A DNA stretch of 37,584 nt, taken from NCBI GenBank assembly GCA_003220535.1, contig QHSU01000032.1, positions 1 to 37,584 on the forward strand. The letters run 5' to 3'. Below are positions 17,260-25,950 of this stretch, piece after piece (positions within the stretch are counted from its first letter, which is position 1; each line of letters starts with the position of its first letter). This DNA is from Candidatus Rokuibacteriota bacterium (lineage in GTDB: Bacteria; Methylomirabilota; Methylomirabilia; Rokubacteriales; CSP1-6). Below the pieces are notes generated by a model, which saw nothing but the letters and a program-made list of their open reading frames with translations, made no database searches and was not told where the DNA came from. Both the position numbers and the translations under genes were made by a program.

Positions 17260-17426
17260 CTCAAGTCCGAAACATCCGGATCCGCGGGGCTGCGGACCGC
17301 CGCCGGGCCGCGGTTCAGGACGTGCGCGTAGATCATGGTGGTGCTCACGTCACGTGTCCGAGCAGTTCCTGGACCGTGCGAATGTCGTAGCCGTCTTCGA
17401 GGAGATGCGTCGGTGGCTGGTGCCGG
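17260..17426 (-). pseudogene. Integron-type tyrosine recombinase, C-terminal remnant
   Basis: The minus strand encodes [18 protein letters not shown], then after a 1-base loss [15 protein letters not shown] and AAVRSPADP. This is nearly word for word the end of integron integrases (and the closely related XerD-like group): the HxLR...[15 protein letters not shown] block with the catalytic Tyr in MIY. Only about 55-60 codons remain; the N-terminal part and the first catalytic Arg are gone. It lies 170 bp from the broken nucleotidyltransferase gene. No attI or attC site could be recognised by eye. Confidence 0.75.
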
Positions 17427-17539
17427 ACAAGCGCGCTCCGGCTGCGACCGGCGCGCCACCTTCTTCCTCGTCGGCATCAGCGCACCGGCCAGGCCATTGG
17501 GCCGGCGTCGACGACGATCGCCTCACGTACACTACCCCC

Positions 17540-19033
17540 ATGACGCCGGCGGAGCTCCTGCGCCGAGTCCACGGGTGCGCCTTCGACGACTTTCTGCTCT
17601 CGCCGCAGTTCAGCGTGGTGGCGCGGCGCGATCCGGCCCGGATCGACCTGACCTCCCGGCTGACGACGAAGCTCGTCCTCAAGCGGCCGATCGTCTCGGC
17701 GAACATGGACACGGTGACCCGGGCGCCGATGGCGATCGTACAGGCCGAGGAAGGCGGCCTCGGCATCATCGATCGAGGCTTCCGGCCCGGGGAGATCGAG
17801 GGACAGGTCCGTGAGATCCAGATCGTCAAGCGGACCCAGCACGGCGTGGTGTCGGATCCGTACACGATCCCACCCGACGCCGGCCTCGAACAGGCGATTC
17901 AGCTCATGCAGCGCTCGGGCGTGGGAACGCTCGTGGTCGTGGACGCCGCCCGCCGGCTGCTGGGGCTCCTGACCGAGCGCGACGTCCGCTTCGTGTCGGG
18001 AGCGGCGCGCGTGGCGGACCGCATGACCCCCGCCCAGCGGCTCACCGTCCACGAGGGCACCATCGGGATCGATGAAGCCGAGCGGGTGATGGTGGAGCAC
18101 AAGGTCAAGAAGCTGCCGCTGGTCGAGAGCGGCGGCCGCCTGCTCGGCCTCATCACCGCCCGGGACATCAGCAAGCACCGCCGACAGCCGTTCGCCACGC
18201 GGGACGCGCAAGGCCGGCTACGCGTGGGCGCCGCGATCGGCGCCACCGGCGACTATCTCGAGCGCGCCGCCGAGCTGATCCGGGCCGAGGTCGACGTGAT
18301 CGTGATCGACATCGCCCACGGCCATTCCGTCGTGATGGCCAGCGCCATCGAGCAGTTCCGCCGACGGTTCGGTGGCTTCGAGCTGATCGCGGGCAACGTG
18401 GGCACCGCCGAGGGCGCGCGCTTTCTCGTGGAGCGCGGCGTCGACGGCGTGAAGGTCGGCATCGGGCCCGGCGGAGGCTGCACGACGCGCATCACCACGA
18501 GCTTCGGCGTGCCGCAGGTGCAGGCCCTCGTGGAATGCCGCCTAGCCATCGGCGACCGCGTGCCGATCATCGCCGACGGCGGCATCAGCCGCGACGGCGC
18601 CCTTGCCCTCGCGCTGCTCTTCGGAGGCGACACGGCGATGCTCGGTAGCGCCTTCGCCGGTACGCTGGAGACGCCTGGCGAGATCGTCCACAAGCCGGTC
18701 GTCCTGCCGGAGGGCCAGCGCACCGTGCGCGTCCCGTTCAAGGTGCTGCGCGGGATGGCGTCGATCGGCGCCATCAAGGACCGCCTGGACGTGGAGGACG
18801 CCGCCGAGGTCGATCTGGACGCGATCGGCGCCGAAGGGCTGGAGACGAGCGTCCCGGCGCGCGGCTCGGTCCGCCCCGTCATCCAGGACATGCTCAAGCA
18901 TCTCTGCTCGGCCATCAGCTACGGCGGCGCCGAGAGTCTCGCGGACCTGCGACGGTCGTTCTGGAGCGACCCCGATCGCTACCTCATCCGACTCTCAGCG
19001 GCCGCGCGGCGGGAATCGTACGACCGGTCGTGA
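17540..19033 (+). CDS. guaB: IMP dehydrogenase / GMP reductase family protein with CBS pair
   Basis: 497 residues, IMPDH length and layout: a split TIM barrel with a CBS pair at about 100-215 (GVGTLVVVDAARRLLGLLTE, KKLPLVESGGRLLGLITARD). Motifs: VSANMDTVT (52-60), DIAHGH, VKVGIGPGGGCTTR (catalytic C314), IADGGISRDG, KVLRGMASIGAIKDR. It should convert IMP to XMP with NAD+, the first GMP-specific step. Odd points: GGG instead of GS(I/V/A) before the catalytic Cys, and IKDRL where the mobile-flap Arg-Tyr dyad (DRY) is expected, so it could be a GuaB1-like or divergent enzyme. The ATG at 17540 is preferred to the long upstream extension, which overlaps the integrase relic. Confidence 0.82.
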   Translation: MTPAELLRRVHGCAFDDFLLSPQFSVVARRDPARIDLTSRLTTKLVLKRPIVSANMDTVTRAPMAIVQAEEGGLGIIDRGFRPGEIEGQVREIQIVKRTQHGVVSDPYTIPPDAGLEQAIQLMQRSGVGTLVVVDAARRLLGLLTERDVRFVSGAARVADRMTPAQRLTVHEGTIGIDEAERVMVEHKVKKLPLVESGGRLLGLITARDISKHRRQPFATRDAQGRLRVGAAIGATGDYLERAAELIRAEVDVIVIDIAHGHSVVMASAIEQFRRRFGGFELIAGNVGTAEGARFLVERGVDGVKVGIGPGGGCTTRITTSFGVPQVQALVECRLAIGDRVPIIADGGISRDGALALALLFGGDTAMLGSAFAGTLETPGEIVHKPVVLPEGQRTVRVPFKVLRGMASIGAIKDRLDVEDAAEVDLDAIGAEGLETSVPARGSVRPVIQDMLKHLCSAISYGGAESLADLRRSFWSDPDRYLIRLSAAARRESYDRS

Positions 19034-19296
19034 GGATCCCGGCGGACCTTGCGGCGGGGGACAATCTCGTGAGACTTCACTGCTAGCTGTCCCTCGCCAA
19101 AACCTTATCCGACTCGCTCAGGAGCCCCGAGATCCGTCAGTCCGTCCACAGGCCCAAGACCGCGAGGCTAGTTGGAGGCAGGACGACCGGCATCGTTAGA
19201 CGTTGGCCTTGCACGGTCACGCCGGAGTCGCGATTGGAGGACGGGGCGTGGGCGGGCTGGGCGGCTGAGCTGGACCGGTGACGCGTGTGCGTTGGT

Positions 19297-20420
19297 TGTC
19301 CTTCCTGAAAAGTCGTCCGTCGCGATTGTCTTGCGATTTGGCGGGCTGATCCGCTACTGATCGGTCATGATCAGATGGCTTGGGATCCTTCTTCGGACAT
19401 TGCGCTCCGCGGTTCGCACACGCGGCGAGTTGGCGCTGGAGAATCTCGCGCTGAGGCAGCAACTCGCCGTGTGGAAAGCGCGTCAGCCACGGCCATGGCT
19501 GACGGAGATGGACCGGATCTTCTGGGTCGTGCTGTCGAGACTGTGGAAGAATTGGCGGAGTTCTTTGCAGGTGGTGCGGCCCGAGACCGTGGTGCGGTGG
19601 CACCGCCGGGGTTTCAGGCTGTACTGGGCAAGGAAGAGTCGACGCCGATGGGGTCGGCCCGCGATTGGGAGGGAACTGCGGGATCTGATTCGGCAGATGA
19701 GCCGCGCGAATCCGCTCTGGGGTGCACCGAGGATCCACGGCGAGCTGTTGAAGCTGGGCCTGACGGTTTCGCAGGCGACGGTTTCGCAGTACATGCTCCG
19801 GCCTCGGCGGCCGCCGTCGCAGGCATGGCGCGCCTTTCTGATGAACCATGCCCGAGATCTGATCGCGTTGGATTTCTTCACGGTGCCGACGGCGACCTTT
19901 CGAGTGCTCTTTGTGCTGATCGTGCTGAGCCACGGCCGGCGCCGGCTGGTGCATTTCAATGTCACCGAGCACCCGACGGCGGAATGGACGGCACGACAAC
20001 TGATCGAGGCGTGCGGGCAGGACGAGAGCCCTCGGCATCTGATCCGGGACCGGGATCAGGTCTATGGCGAACGATTTTCGCGTCAAGCGCGGCTGTTGGA
20101 CATCCGGGAGGCGGTCCTTGCGCCACGCTCGCCATGGCAAAACGCCTATGCGGAGAGGGTGATTGGCTCGCTGCGGCGGGAATGCCTTGACCATGTCGTA
20201 GTAGTCAGCGAGCGGCATCTGCTGGGGATGCTGTCGAAGTACGTCGACTACTACAATCGGACCCGAACACACTTATCGCTGGCGAAGGACGCGCCGGAGT
20301 CGCGGAGTGTGCAGCCACCGAGCCAGGGCCGGGTGGTGGCAGTGCCACGCGTCGGTGGGCTTCATCACGAATACTTGCGGCAGACGGCGTGAGCCCATCG
20401 GCCCAATAAGTGGAAGGACC
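19297..20420 (+). mobile_element. Insertion sequence copy C (about 1124 bp)
   Basis: Same element as A and B. The left end TGTCCTTCCTGAAAAGTCG and the reverse complement of the right end (GGTCCTTCCACTTATTGGG, 20402-20420) share GTCCTTCC at the tips. It is full length and carries an intact transposase. Flanks GGT (left) and TCAGG (right) give no target duplication, so TSD length or boundary remains open by a few bases. It separates the guaB gene from the hydrolase gene. Confidence 0.75.
19367..20392 (+). CDS. Integrase-core (DDE) transposase, copy C
   Basis: 341 residues, the same length as copy A and closely similar throughout. N-terminal [17 protein letters not shown], linker [18 protein letters not shown], catalytic Asp in [10 protein letters not shown], second Asp in LIRDRDQVYG, Glu in [10 protein letters not shown], and the C-terminal YVDYYNRTRTHLSL. 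All parts are present and the frame is clean, so this copy and A are the candidates for an active enzyme that could also mobilise B. Confidence 0.85.
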   Translation: MIRWLGILLRTLRSAVRTRGELALENLALRQQLAVWKARQPRPWLTEMDRIFWVVLSRLWKNWRSSLQVVRPETVVRWHRRGFRLYWARKSRRRWGRPAIGRELRDLIRQMSRANPLWGAPRIHGELLKLGLTVSQATVSQYMLRPRRPPSQAWRAFLMNHARDLIALDFFTVPTATFRVLFVLIVLSHGRRRLVHFNVTEHPTAEWTARQLIEACGQDESPRHLIRDRDQVYGERFSRQARLLDIREAVLAPRSPWQNAYAERVIGSLRRECLDHVVVVSERHLLGMLSKYVDYYNRTRTHLSLAKDAPESRSVQPPSQGRVVAVPRVGGLHHEYLRQTA

Positions 20421-20624
20421 TCAGGCCGCATAGCGCCCCCTAACCTACACGAAATCTCGCGATCGCTCCACGGGAACTCGTGATTCACGAAACCTCGTGG
20501 TGACGCCGGCCACCTCATGGTAGTGGAGTGGAATCGGCGGGAAGTCAAGCAGTTGAAGTACGGTACAGTGTGGCACCACGGTTGCCAGAGGCGCGGACAT
20601 GTGCACGAGTCAGGAGGAACGCAG

Positions 20625-21455
20625 ATGAACACGATTACGGTGAAGGACGGCACGACGATCTACTACAAGGATTGGGGCCCCAAGAACGCGCAGCCCATCG
20701 TCTTCCATCATGGTTGGCCACTGAGCGCCGACGACTGGGACGCCCAGATGCTCTACTTCGTGGAGAGGGAGTATCGCGTCATTGCTCATGACCGGCGGGG
20801 CCATGGCAGGTCGAGCCAGGTCAGCGATGGGCACGACATGGACCACTACGCCGCGGACGCCGCCGCGGTCGTCGCGCATCTCGATCTGCACAACGCCATC
20901 CACGTTGGCCATTCGACCGGCGGCGGGGAAGCGACGCACTATGTCGCGCGCCACGGCAAGGGCCGAGTGGCGAAGCTGGTGCTCATCGGTGCCGTGCCGC
21001 CGATCATGGTGAAGACGCCAGCCAATCCGGACGGCTTGCCGATCGAGGTATTTGACGGCCTCCGGCAACAGCTCGCCGCCAACCGCGCGCAGTTCTATCG
21101 AGATCTCGCGAGCGGGCCGTTCTACAGCTACAACCGGCCGGGCGCGAAGGTGTCCCAGGCCGTGATCGAGAACTGGTGGCGCCAGGGCATGATGGGCGGT
21201 GCGAAAGCGCACTACGACGGCATCAGGGCCTTCTCGGAGACCGACTTTACCGAAGACCTGAAACTCATCGAGGTGTCGACGCTCATCATGCATGGCGACG
21301 ACGACCAGATCGTCCCGATCGCCGATTCCGCGCTGCTGTCCGCGAAGCTCCTCAAGAAGGGCACCCTGAAGGTCTACGAGAAGTTCCCGCATGGCATGTG
21401 CACGACGCACGCCGACGTGGTCAATGCCGACCTTCTCACCTTCATCAGGGGCTGA
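20625..21455 (+). CDS. Alpha/beta hydrolase, chloroperoxidase (non-heme) type
   Basis: 276 residues, the normal length of cofactor-free haloperoxidase/esterase-like alpha/beta hydrolases. Oxyanion-hole motif [12 protein letters not shown], nucleophile elbow GHSTGG (Ser of the triad), acid in [13 protein letters not shown] and the catalytic His in [12 protein letters not shown]. Soluble, no signal peptide. It can act as an esterase or perhydrolase; physiological substrate unknown. A strong AGGAGG (20613-20618) sets the ATG at 20625. It is the first gene of a plus-strand run; an NmrA-like reductase gene begins 52 bp after its stop. Confidence 0.88.
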   Translation: MNTITVKDGTTIYYKDWGPKNAQPIVFHHGWPLSADDWDAQMLYFVEREYRVIAHDRRGHGRSSQVSDGHDMDHYAADAAAVVAHLDLHNAIHVGHSTGGGEATHYVARHGKGRVAKLVLIGAVPPIMVKTPANPDGLPIEVFDGLRQQLAANRAQFYRDLASGPFYSYNRPGAKVSQAVIENWWRQGMMGGAKAHYDGIRAFSETDFTEDLKLIEVSTLIMHGDDDQIVPIADSALLSAKLLKKGTLKVYEKFPHGMCTTHADVVNADLLTFIRG

Positions 21456-21478
21456 ACCAGCATCAAGGGCTGAACCAG
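21443..21478 (+). repeat. 18-bp tandem duplication over a stop codon
   Basis: CATCAGGGGCTGAACCAG (21443-21460) is followed at once by CATCAAGGGCTGAACCAG (21461-21478), one mismatch. The first unit holds the TGA of the hydrolase gene, so the duplication only lengthens the spacer to the next gene. Confidence 0.85.
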
Positions 21479-21506
21479 CACGCTGTGCAAGCAAGGAGAG
21501 ATCCAA

Positions 21507-22262
21507 ATGAAGATCGTCGTGATCGGCGGCACCGGCCTGATCGGCTCGAAGACCGTCGCCATTCTGCGCCAGGGCGGCCACGAGGTCGTCGCCGCCTCGC
21601 CCAATACCGGCGTCAACAGCATCACCGGGGAGGGCCTCAAGGAGGCCATGGCCGGCACGCAGGTGGTGATCGACCTCGCCAATTCGCCCTCATTTCAGGA
21701 CAGGGCGGTGCTGGAATTCTTCGAGACCTCCGGCCGCAACCTTCTCGCGGCGGAGGCCGCAGCGGGCGTCCGCCACCATGTCGCGCTATCCATCGTCGGA
21801 ACCGACCGGACGCCCGAAAATGGCTATTTCCGCGCCAAGGTCGCCCAAGAGAAACTGATCGAGAAAGCCAGCATCCCCTACACCGTCATCCGCTCGACCC
21901 AGTTCATGGAATTCCTCGGCGGCATCGCCGCTTCAAGTACGGATGGAAACATGGTCAGGCTTTCGCCCGGCCTGTTCCAGCCCATCGCGGCGGACGACGT
22001 TGCTGCCATCGTCGCCGATGTGGCGCTCGCGGCGCCACGAAACGGCATCGTCGAGATCGCCGGCCCGGACCGATCACCGTTCAACGAAATCGTCGCCCGC
22101 TATCTGAAGGCGGTCGGCGACCCGCGTGAGGTCGTACGTGACCCCGAGGCCCGATACTTCGGCGGCCGCGTCGAGGAGCGCTCGCTCGTGCCGCTGGGCG
22201 AAGCGCGCCTCGGCCGCATCGGTCTCGACGAATGGCTCCGCCGCTCAAAGGGAAGAGCCTGA
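21507..22262 (+). CDS. NmrA-like NAD(P)-binding reductase (atypical SDR)
   Basis: 251 residues. It starts with a Rossmann dinucleotide motif VVIGGTGLIG (residues 4-13, GxxGxxG), then VVIDLAN, HHVALSIVGTDRTP, GYFRAKVAQEKLIEKA (active-site-like Tyr-x3-Lys replaced by a Y-FRAK arrangement as in NmrA/HSCARG and NAD(P)H-binding 'NAD(P)H azoreductase' groups) and IPYTVIRSTQFMEFL. It probably binds NADPH and acts as a sensor or quinone/azo reductase. AAGGAGAGATCCAA precedes the ATG. It probably shares a transcript with the upstream hydrolase (52-bp gap). Confidence 0.83.
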   Translation: MKIVVIGGTGLIGSKTVAILRQGGHEVVAASPNTGVNSITGEGLKEAMAGTQVVIDLANSPSFQDRAVLEFFETSGRNLLAAEAAAGVRHHVALSIVGTDRTPENGYFRAKVAQEKLIEKASIPYTVIRSTQFMEFLGGIAASSTDGNMVRLSPGLFQPIAADDVAAIVADVALAAPRNGIVEIAGPDRSPFNEIVARYLKAVGDPREVVRDPEARYFGGRVEERSLVPLGEARLGRIGLDEWLRRSKGRA

Positions 22263-22411
22263 TCCTGCCTCCGAGGTATGCCCAGGGATCTCACCCGCTG
22301 CCGCGAGCTGGCTGGCAGGTCCTCGGCACTTCGCACAAACACTCAGACTGAGAATCCAGAGGCATTGATTCTGCGATAGCGTGTCCCGACTACGATCCTG
22401 AAAGGAACAAC

Positions 22412-22813
22412 ATGAAGAAACCCCACGTGTACTTCCGCGCTTACCTGGCGGCACTCCTGATGGTCGCAGCCGTCCCGGCCGAAGCCGCCGACGTGAAGGA
22501 GCTGTTCGCGATCGACCTTGCGGACTATGCGGGCAAGGAGGGTCGCATGATTGAGGTGTCGTATCCGCCGGGCGCACGAGACATGGTCCATCGGCACGAC
22601 GCCCATGCGTTCGTCTTCGTGCTCGAAGGCCAGATCGTCATGCAGTTGAAGGGCAAACCTGCCGTCACGCTCAAGGCAGGGCAAACGTTCTACGAGGGTC
22701 CTACCGATGTTCACGTCGTGGGGCGCAACGCCAGCAACACGGAGCCGGCCAGGTTCGTCGTGGTGCTGCTTAAGGCCAAGGGGGCTCCCATCCTCACGCC
22801 GGTGAAAGAATGA
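22412..22813 (+). CDS. Exported cupin-domain protein
   Basis: 133 residues. Residues 1-26 form a Sec signal peptide (KK, then YLAALLMVAAVPAEA, cleavage near AEA-AD). The mature part is a single cupin: VHRHDAHAFVFVLEG supplies the first metal-binding histidines and Glu, and GPTDVHVVGRNAS the second motif. Such proteins bind a divalent metal in the periplasm; function beyond that is not predictable. AAAGGAACAAC lies just before the ATG. The gene stands 149 bp after the NmrA-like gene and may be a separate unit. Confidence 0.82.
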   Translation: MKKPHVYFRAYLAALLMVAAVPAEAADVKELFAIDLADYAGKEGRMIEVSYPPGARDMVHRHDAHAFVFVLEGQIVMQLKGKPAVTLKAGQTFYEGPTDVHVVGRNASNTEPARFVVVLLKAKGAPILTPVKE

Positions 22814-22929
22814 TGCTCGGCGTCGCCGGCGGCGGCCAGTAGGGGAGGTGATCCGGGGCGGACGGCATCGAGATCCGGTGCGGTGGCGACCAGTGATCGC
22901 AGCCTCACGAGGTCGGCGACGTCGAAGCC

Positions 22930-23259
22930 ATGGCGCTGACTGAACTGTGCATGGCGCTGACAGCGGCGATCGAGGAATTGCCACCGGGCTACCGCACCGT
23001 TCTCATCCTGCACGATGTTGAAGGTCTGTCGAATGTCGAGGTGGCGGAGACCCTGGGCCTGGGTGTCCCCAACGTGAAGTCTCGCGTGCACCGCGCCCGG
23101 TTGTTTCTCCGGAAGCGGCTGGCCGCCACCTGTGTCGACCTGGGATGCGACGACCGCCACTCGGGGAGCGTCATAAAGGAGCCGGCCCAGCCACGCCCGA
23201 CGCGCGAAGAGCGACTCGGCGAGGGAGATGCAGGCAAACGTGGAAGCGACACAGCGTGA
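22930..23259 (+). CDS. ECF sigma factor, C-terminal part only
   Basis: 109 residues from an ATG at 22930. IEELPPGYRTVLILHDVEGL and SNVEVAETLGLGVPNVKSRV then HRARLFLRKRL make up a complete sigma-70 region 4 (the -35 recognition helix-turn-helix). Region 2, needed for -10 recognition and core binding, is absent: the 115 bp upstream hold no matching sequence. The remaining frame is intact but would not act as a normal sigma factor; it is probably a 5'-truncated gene. Its end overlaps the AraC gene by 32 bp. Confidence 0.7.
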   Translation: MALTELCMALTAAIEELPPGYRTVLILHDVEGLSNVEVAETLGLGVPNVKSRVHRARLFLRKRLAATCVDLGCDDRHSGSVIKEPAQPRPTREERLGEGDAGKRGSDTA

Positions 23260-23734
23260 CGGCGAGGCGAGCGTGGTACGGCTTGCGACGAGAGTCGTCG
23301 CCGATCAGACCACCGGGGGCCTGCCCGTGTGCCGGCTCCGACGTGTGGCGCAGTACGTCCAGGACAACCTGCACCGGGAGCTTCGGCTCGCGGAGCTCAG
23401 CGGCCTCGTGCACATGAGCCCATTTCATTTCGCGCGGCTGTTCAAGCAAAGCACCGGAGTGTCCCCCCATCGGTTCCTGGTTCAGCGGCGGATCGAGCAG
23501 GCGAGAGCGTTGCTCGAGGCTCGGACGCTGCCGATCGCCGAGATCGCACGGTCAGTTGGATTTCGTACGCCGAGTCACTTCACGACGACGTTTCGGCGCG
23601 TGACCGGCATCACGCCGAGCGTATATCGCAGCGGCGGAGAGGCTGAGGTGAAGGCGCTCAGTGTACGCGCTGGGCACCCATTTCCTCGGCAGGCTCGCTC
23701 TGCGGCCGCGTTGAACATAGGCACAAAGAGATGA
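23228..23734 (+). CDS. AraC-family transcriptional regulator (short)
   Basis: 168 residues. After about 35 unspecific residues comes a full AraC DNA-binding domain with two helix-turn-helix units: VAQYVQDNLHRELRLAELSG, MSPFHFARLFKQSTGVSPHR, RRIEQARALLEARTLPIAEI, and GFRTPSHFTTTFRRVTGITP. No ligand-binding domain is present, as in MarA/SoxS-size regulators. The start overlaps the end of the truncated sigma gene by 32 bp. Targets are unknown; neighbours downstream are HtrA, pirin and a multicopper oxidase, suggesting stress control (inference). Confidence 0.8.
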   Translation: MQANVEATQRDGEASVVRLATRVVADQTTGGLPVCRLRRVAQYVQDNLHRELRLAELSGLVHMSPFHFARLFKQSTGVSPHRFLVQRRIEQARALLEARTLPIAEIARSVGFRTPSHFTTTFRRVTGITPSVYRSGGEAEVKALSVRAGHPFPRQARSAAALNIGTKR

Positions 23735-23911
23735 AGTCAGACTGTTTACGCGACGGATAGACGGCCTGATCGTGGCGCAACAGCAGAATCGAACACTCTG
23801 CGGGGCGCATCTAAAGTGCCGAACACCGGCCTCCGTCATCTGCGATACTCGCCGCATCGTCGGATGAATCTTCGAAGCTTACCCGGGCATCTTCTCAGTG
23901 CTGAGGCGAGA

Positions 23912-24943
23912 ATGATGATGGACGCTCTCCTTACGAGTGCCGAGGTCGACGAGCCGTCCGGAGCCGTTGGGGCGCTCGAGGCTGATCGGGCCCGCGGCAT
24001 CGACGATCGCGAGCTCCTGGACTCCTACTCGCGAGCGGTCGTCGAGGTCGTGGAGCACGTGGGTCCCGCGGTTGTGAGCATCGCCGCCGGGAGCCGCCGC
24101 CCGGGTCGGGCTGCGGGCGTCGTCGGCGCGGGTTCGGGTGTGGTCTTCACGCCGGACGGATATGTCTTGACCAACAGCCACGTGGTGCACGAAGCGACGG
24201 ATCTCGGCGTCACCCTGACCGATGGGGCCACCCTTGGGGCGACGCCCGTCGGCAGCGACCCGGCGACGGACCTCGCCGTGATCCGGGCCGACGGCTCGGG
24301 TCTTCCGATCGCTCAGTTTGGGGAATCCGTGTCGCTGCGAGCTGGACAGCTCGTCGTTGCCATCGGCAATCCGTTCGGGTTTCAGTCGACCGTGTCGGCG
24401 GGTGTGATCAGCGCCGTTGGTCGATCCCTGCGAAGTGCCACAGGGCAGCTGATCGAGAACATCATTCAGACTGATGTCGCCCTGAACCCGGGTAACTCCG
24501 GCGGCCCCTTGGTTGACACGCGATCACGGGTGATCGGAATCAACACCGCCATCATTCGGATGGCCCAAGGTATCAGCTTCGCGATCCCGATTGACACCGC
24601 CAAGTGGGTGGTCGGTGAGCTGCTCGCGCGCGGCCGTGTCCGTCGCGCTTACCTTGGCATCGTCGGGCAGCCCCGGCCGATCGAACGCCGCGTCGCACGA
24701 CGCCATACGCTGTCGGTTTCGCACGCCGTGGAGATCATCTCCGTGAAGCCCCACGGTCCAGCCGCGATCGCCGGGCTGCGCGAGGGCGACCTCATTGTCG
24801 CGCTCAACGAGCGCGCCGTGCGAACGGTAGACGACATGCACCGTATGCTGGTCGGCTGGCCCGTTGGGAACGATCTCAAAGTCAGAGTGATCCGCGGGGA
24901 TCGCCTGTTCGACGTTTCTATGGCGCCCGTGGAGTCTCTGTAG
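23912..24943 (+). CDS. HtrA/DegP-type serine protease with one PDZ domain
   Basis: A trypsin-like protease domain followed by a PDZ domain. In a 343-residue protein from the ATG at 23912: His90 (TNSHVVHE), Asp120 (ATDLAVIRADG) and Ser196 (NPGNSGGPLV) form the catalytic triad; VAIGNPFG and TDVALNPG are conserved core strands. The PDZ (about 253-338) includes GPAAIAGLREGDLIVALNER. No signal peptide or N-terminal membrane helix is visible, so it may act in the cytoplasm or be exported by other means. GAGG five bases before ATG 23912 favours this start; an ATG at 23864 and a GTG at 23816 lack such a site. The pirin gene starts 14 bp after its stop. Confidence 0.85.
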   Translation: MMMDALLTSAEVDEPSGAVGALEADRARGIDDRELLDSYSRAVVEVVEHVGPAVVSIAAGSRRPGRAAGVVGAGSGVVFTPDGYVLTNSHVVHEATDLGVTLTDGATLGATPVGSDPATDLAVIRADGSGLPIAQFGESVSLRAGQLVVAIGNPFGFQSTVSAGVISAVGRSLRSATGQLIENIIQTDVALNPGNSGGPLVDTRSRVIGINTAIIRMAQGISFAIPIDTAKWVVGELLARGRVRRAYLGIVGQPRPIERRVARRHTLSVSHAVEIISVKPHGPAAIAGLREGDLIVALNERAVRTVDDMHRMLVGWPVGNDLKVRVIRGDRLFDVSMAPVESL

Positions 24944-24957
24944 CGGAGGTCCAAAGC

Positions 24958-25830
24958 ATGAGCCAATTGTCACGCTCAGTGGCCCAGGTGGTGACACCCG
25001 ACCCGGTCGTGGAGGGAGCGGGTGTTCACCTCCAGCGCAGCATCGGGACTCGAAAGCTCGACCACCTCGACCCCTTCTTGCTCCTCGACCACTTCGAGTC
25101 GATCAACCCCGGGGACTACAAGGCAGGCTTCCCATATCACCCGCACCGCGGGATCGAGACGGTAACGATTGTCCGGAGGGGAGAAGTACAACACGAAGAC
25201 TCTCTGGGGCATCGTGGGACGATCGGCACGGGTGACATCCAGTGGATGACATCGGGGAGCGGCATCATGCACGAAGAGATGCCGCAGGTCCGTCCCGAGG
25301 GTATCGCCGGTCTGCAGCTCTGGCTCAACCTGCCCGCTCGCGAAAAGATGACGCGGCCGAAGTATCGCGACCTGCCAGCGGATCGCCTAGTGGAGACGAA
25401 GCTAGACGGGGGAGCGAATGTTCGAATCATTGCGGGTGAGGCGACCAGCCAGCGGCTCAGGGGGCCGGTCGAGGGCCTGGCAGTCGCGCCGAAGTTCGTC
25501 GACGTGACGCTACCACCCGGCACGGCCTTCCGCGAGACGGTGCCACGGGGCCATACGGCGTTCGCGTACGTCGACCAGGGCGATCTCCGCTTCGGGCCGG
25601 ACCGGACTCCCGTTCATGGGCCCGCCCTTGTCGTGTTCGGTGACGGCGACGTCGTGGAAGTCTCAGCGGCCGCGGGTGGCGGGCGCTTCCTCCTGGCCGC
25701 CGCTCGACCGCTTCACGAGCCGATCTCCCGCTACGGGCCGTTCGTGATGAACACGCGCGCGGAGATCGAGCAGACGCTGGAGGATCTTCGCACTGGTCAC
25801 TTCATCCGCGATGAGCCTCGCGACGAATGA
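24958..25830 (+). CDS. Pirin-family protein
   Basis: 290 residues, a typical bicupin pirin. The N-terminal cupin carries the signature FPYHPHRGIETVTIVRRGEV with the metal-binding histidines, plus GDIQWMTSGSGIMHEEMP (third His and Glu). The C-terminal cupin begins near residue 175 (VTLPPGTAFRETVPRGHTAF). Pirins bind Fe(II), and some cleave quercetin or regulate partners. Only 14 bp separate it from htrA, so they probably share a transcript; AGCGGAGG lies before the ATG. Confidence 0.9.
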   Translation: MSQLSRSVAQVVTPDPVVEGAGVHLQRSIGTRKLDHLDPFLLLDHFESINPGDYKAGFPYHPHRGIETVTIVRRGEVQHEDSLGHRGTIGTGDIQWMTSGSGIMHEEMPQVRPEGIAGLQLWLNLPAREKMTRPKYRDLPADRLVETKLDGGANVRIIAGEATSQRLRGPVEGLAVAPKFVDVTLPPGTAFRETVPRGHTAFAYVDQGDLRFGPDRTPVHGPALVVFGDGDVVEVSAAAGGGRFLLAAARPLHEPISRYGPFVMNTRAEIEQTLEDLRTGHFIRDEPRDE

Positions 25831-25950
25831 AGCAGGGGACGTGCTCCACGAGTACGAGGTGAAGGGGCCGGCCTGGGGCGCGCAATCCGCGATCTGTCGC
25901 AGATAACCTCGAGAGAGCTGAGTGCAAAAGCATCGAGTCGGAGGTGCGTC

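Noticed and set aside
16150..17260. attC-like sites near the integron-integrase relic
   Set aside because: GTTAG- and TAAC-like words occur (for example near 16230 and 17090), but no pair with the required imperfect palindrome between them could be built.
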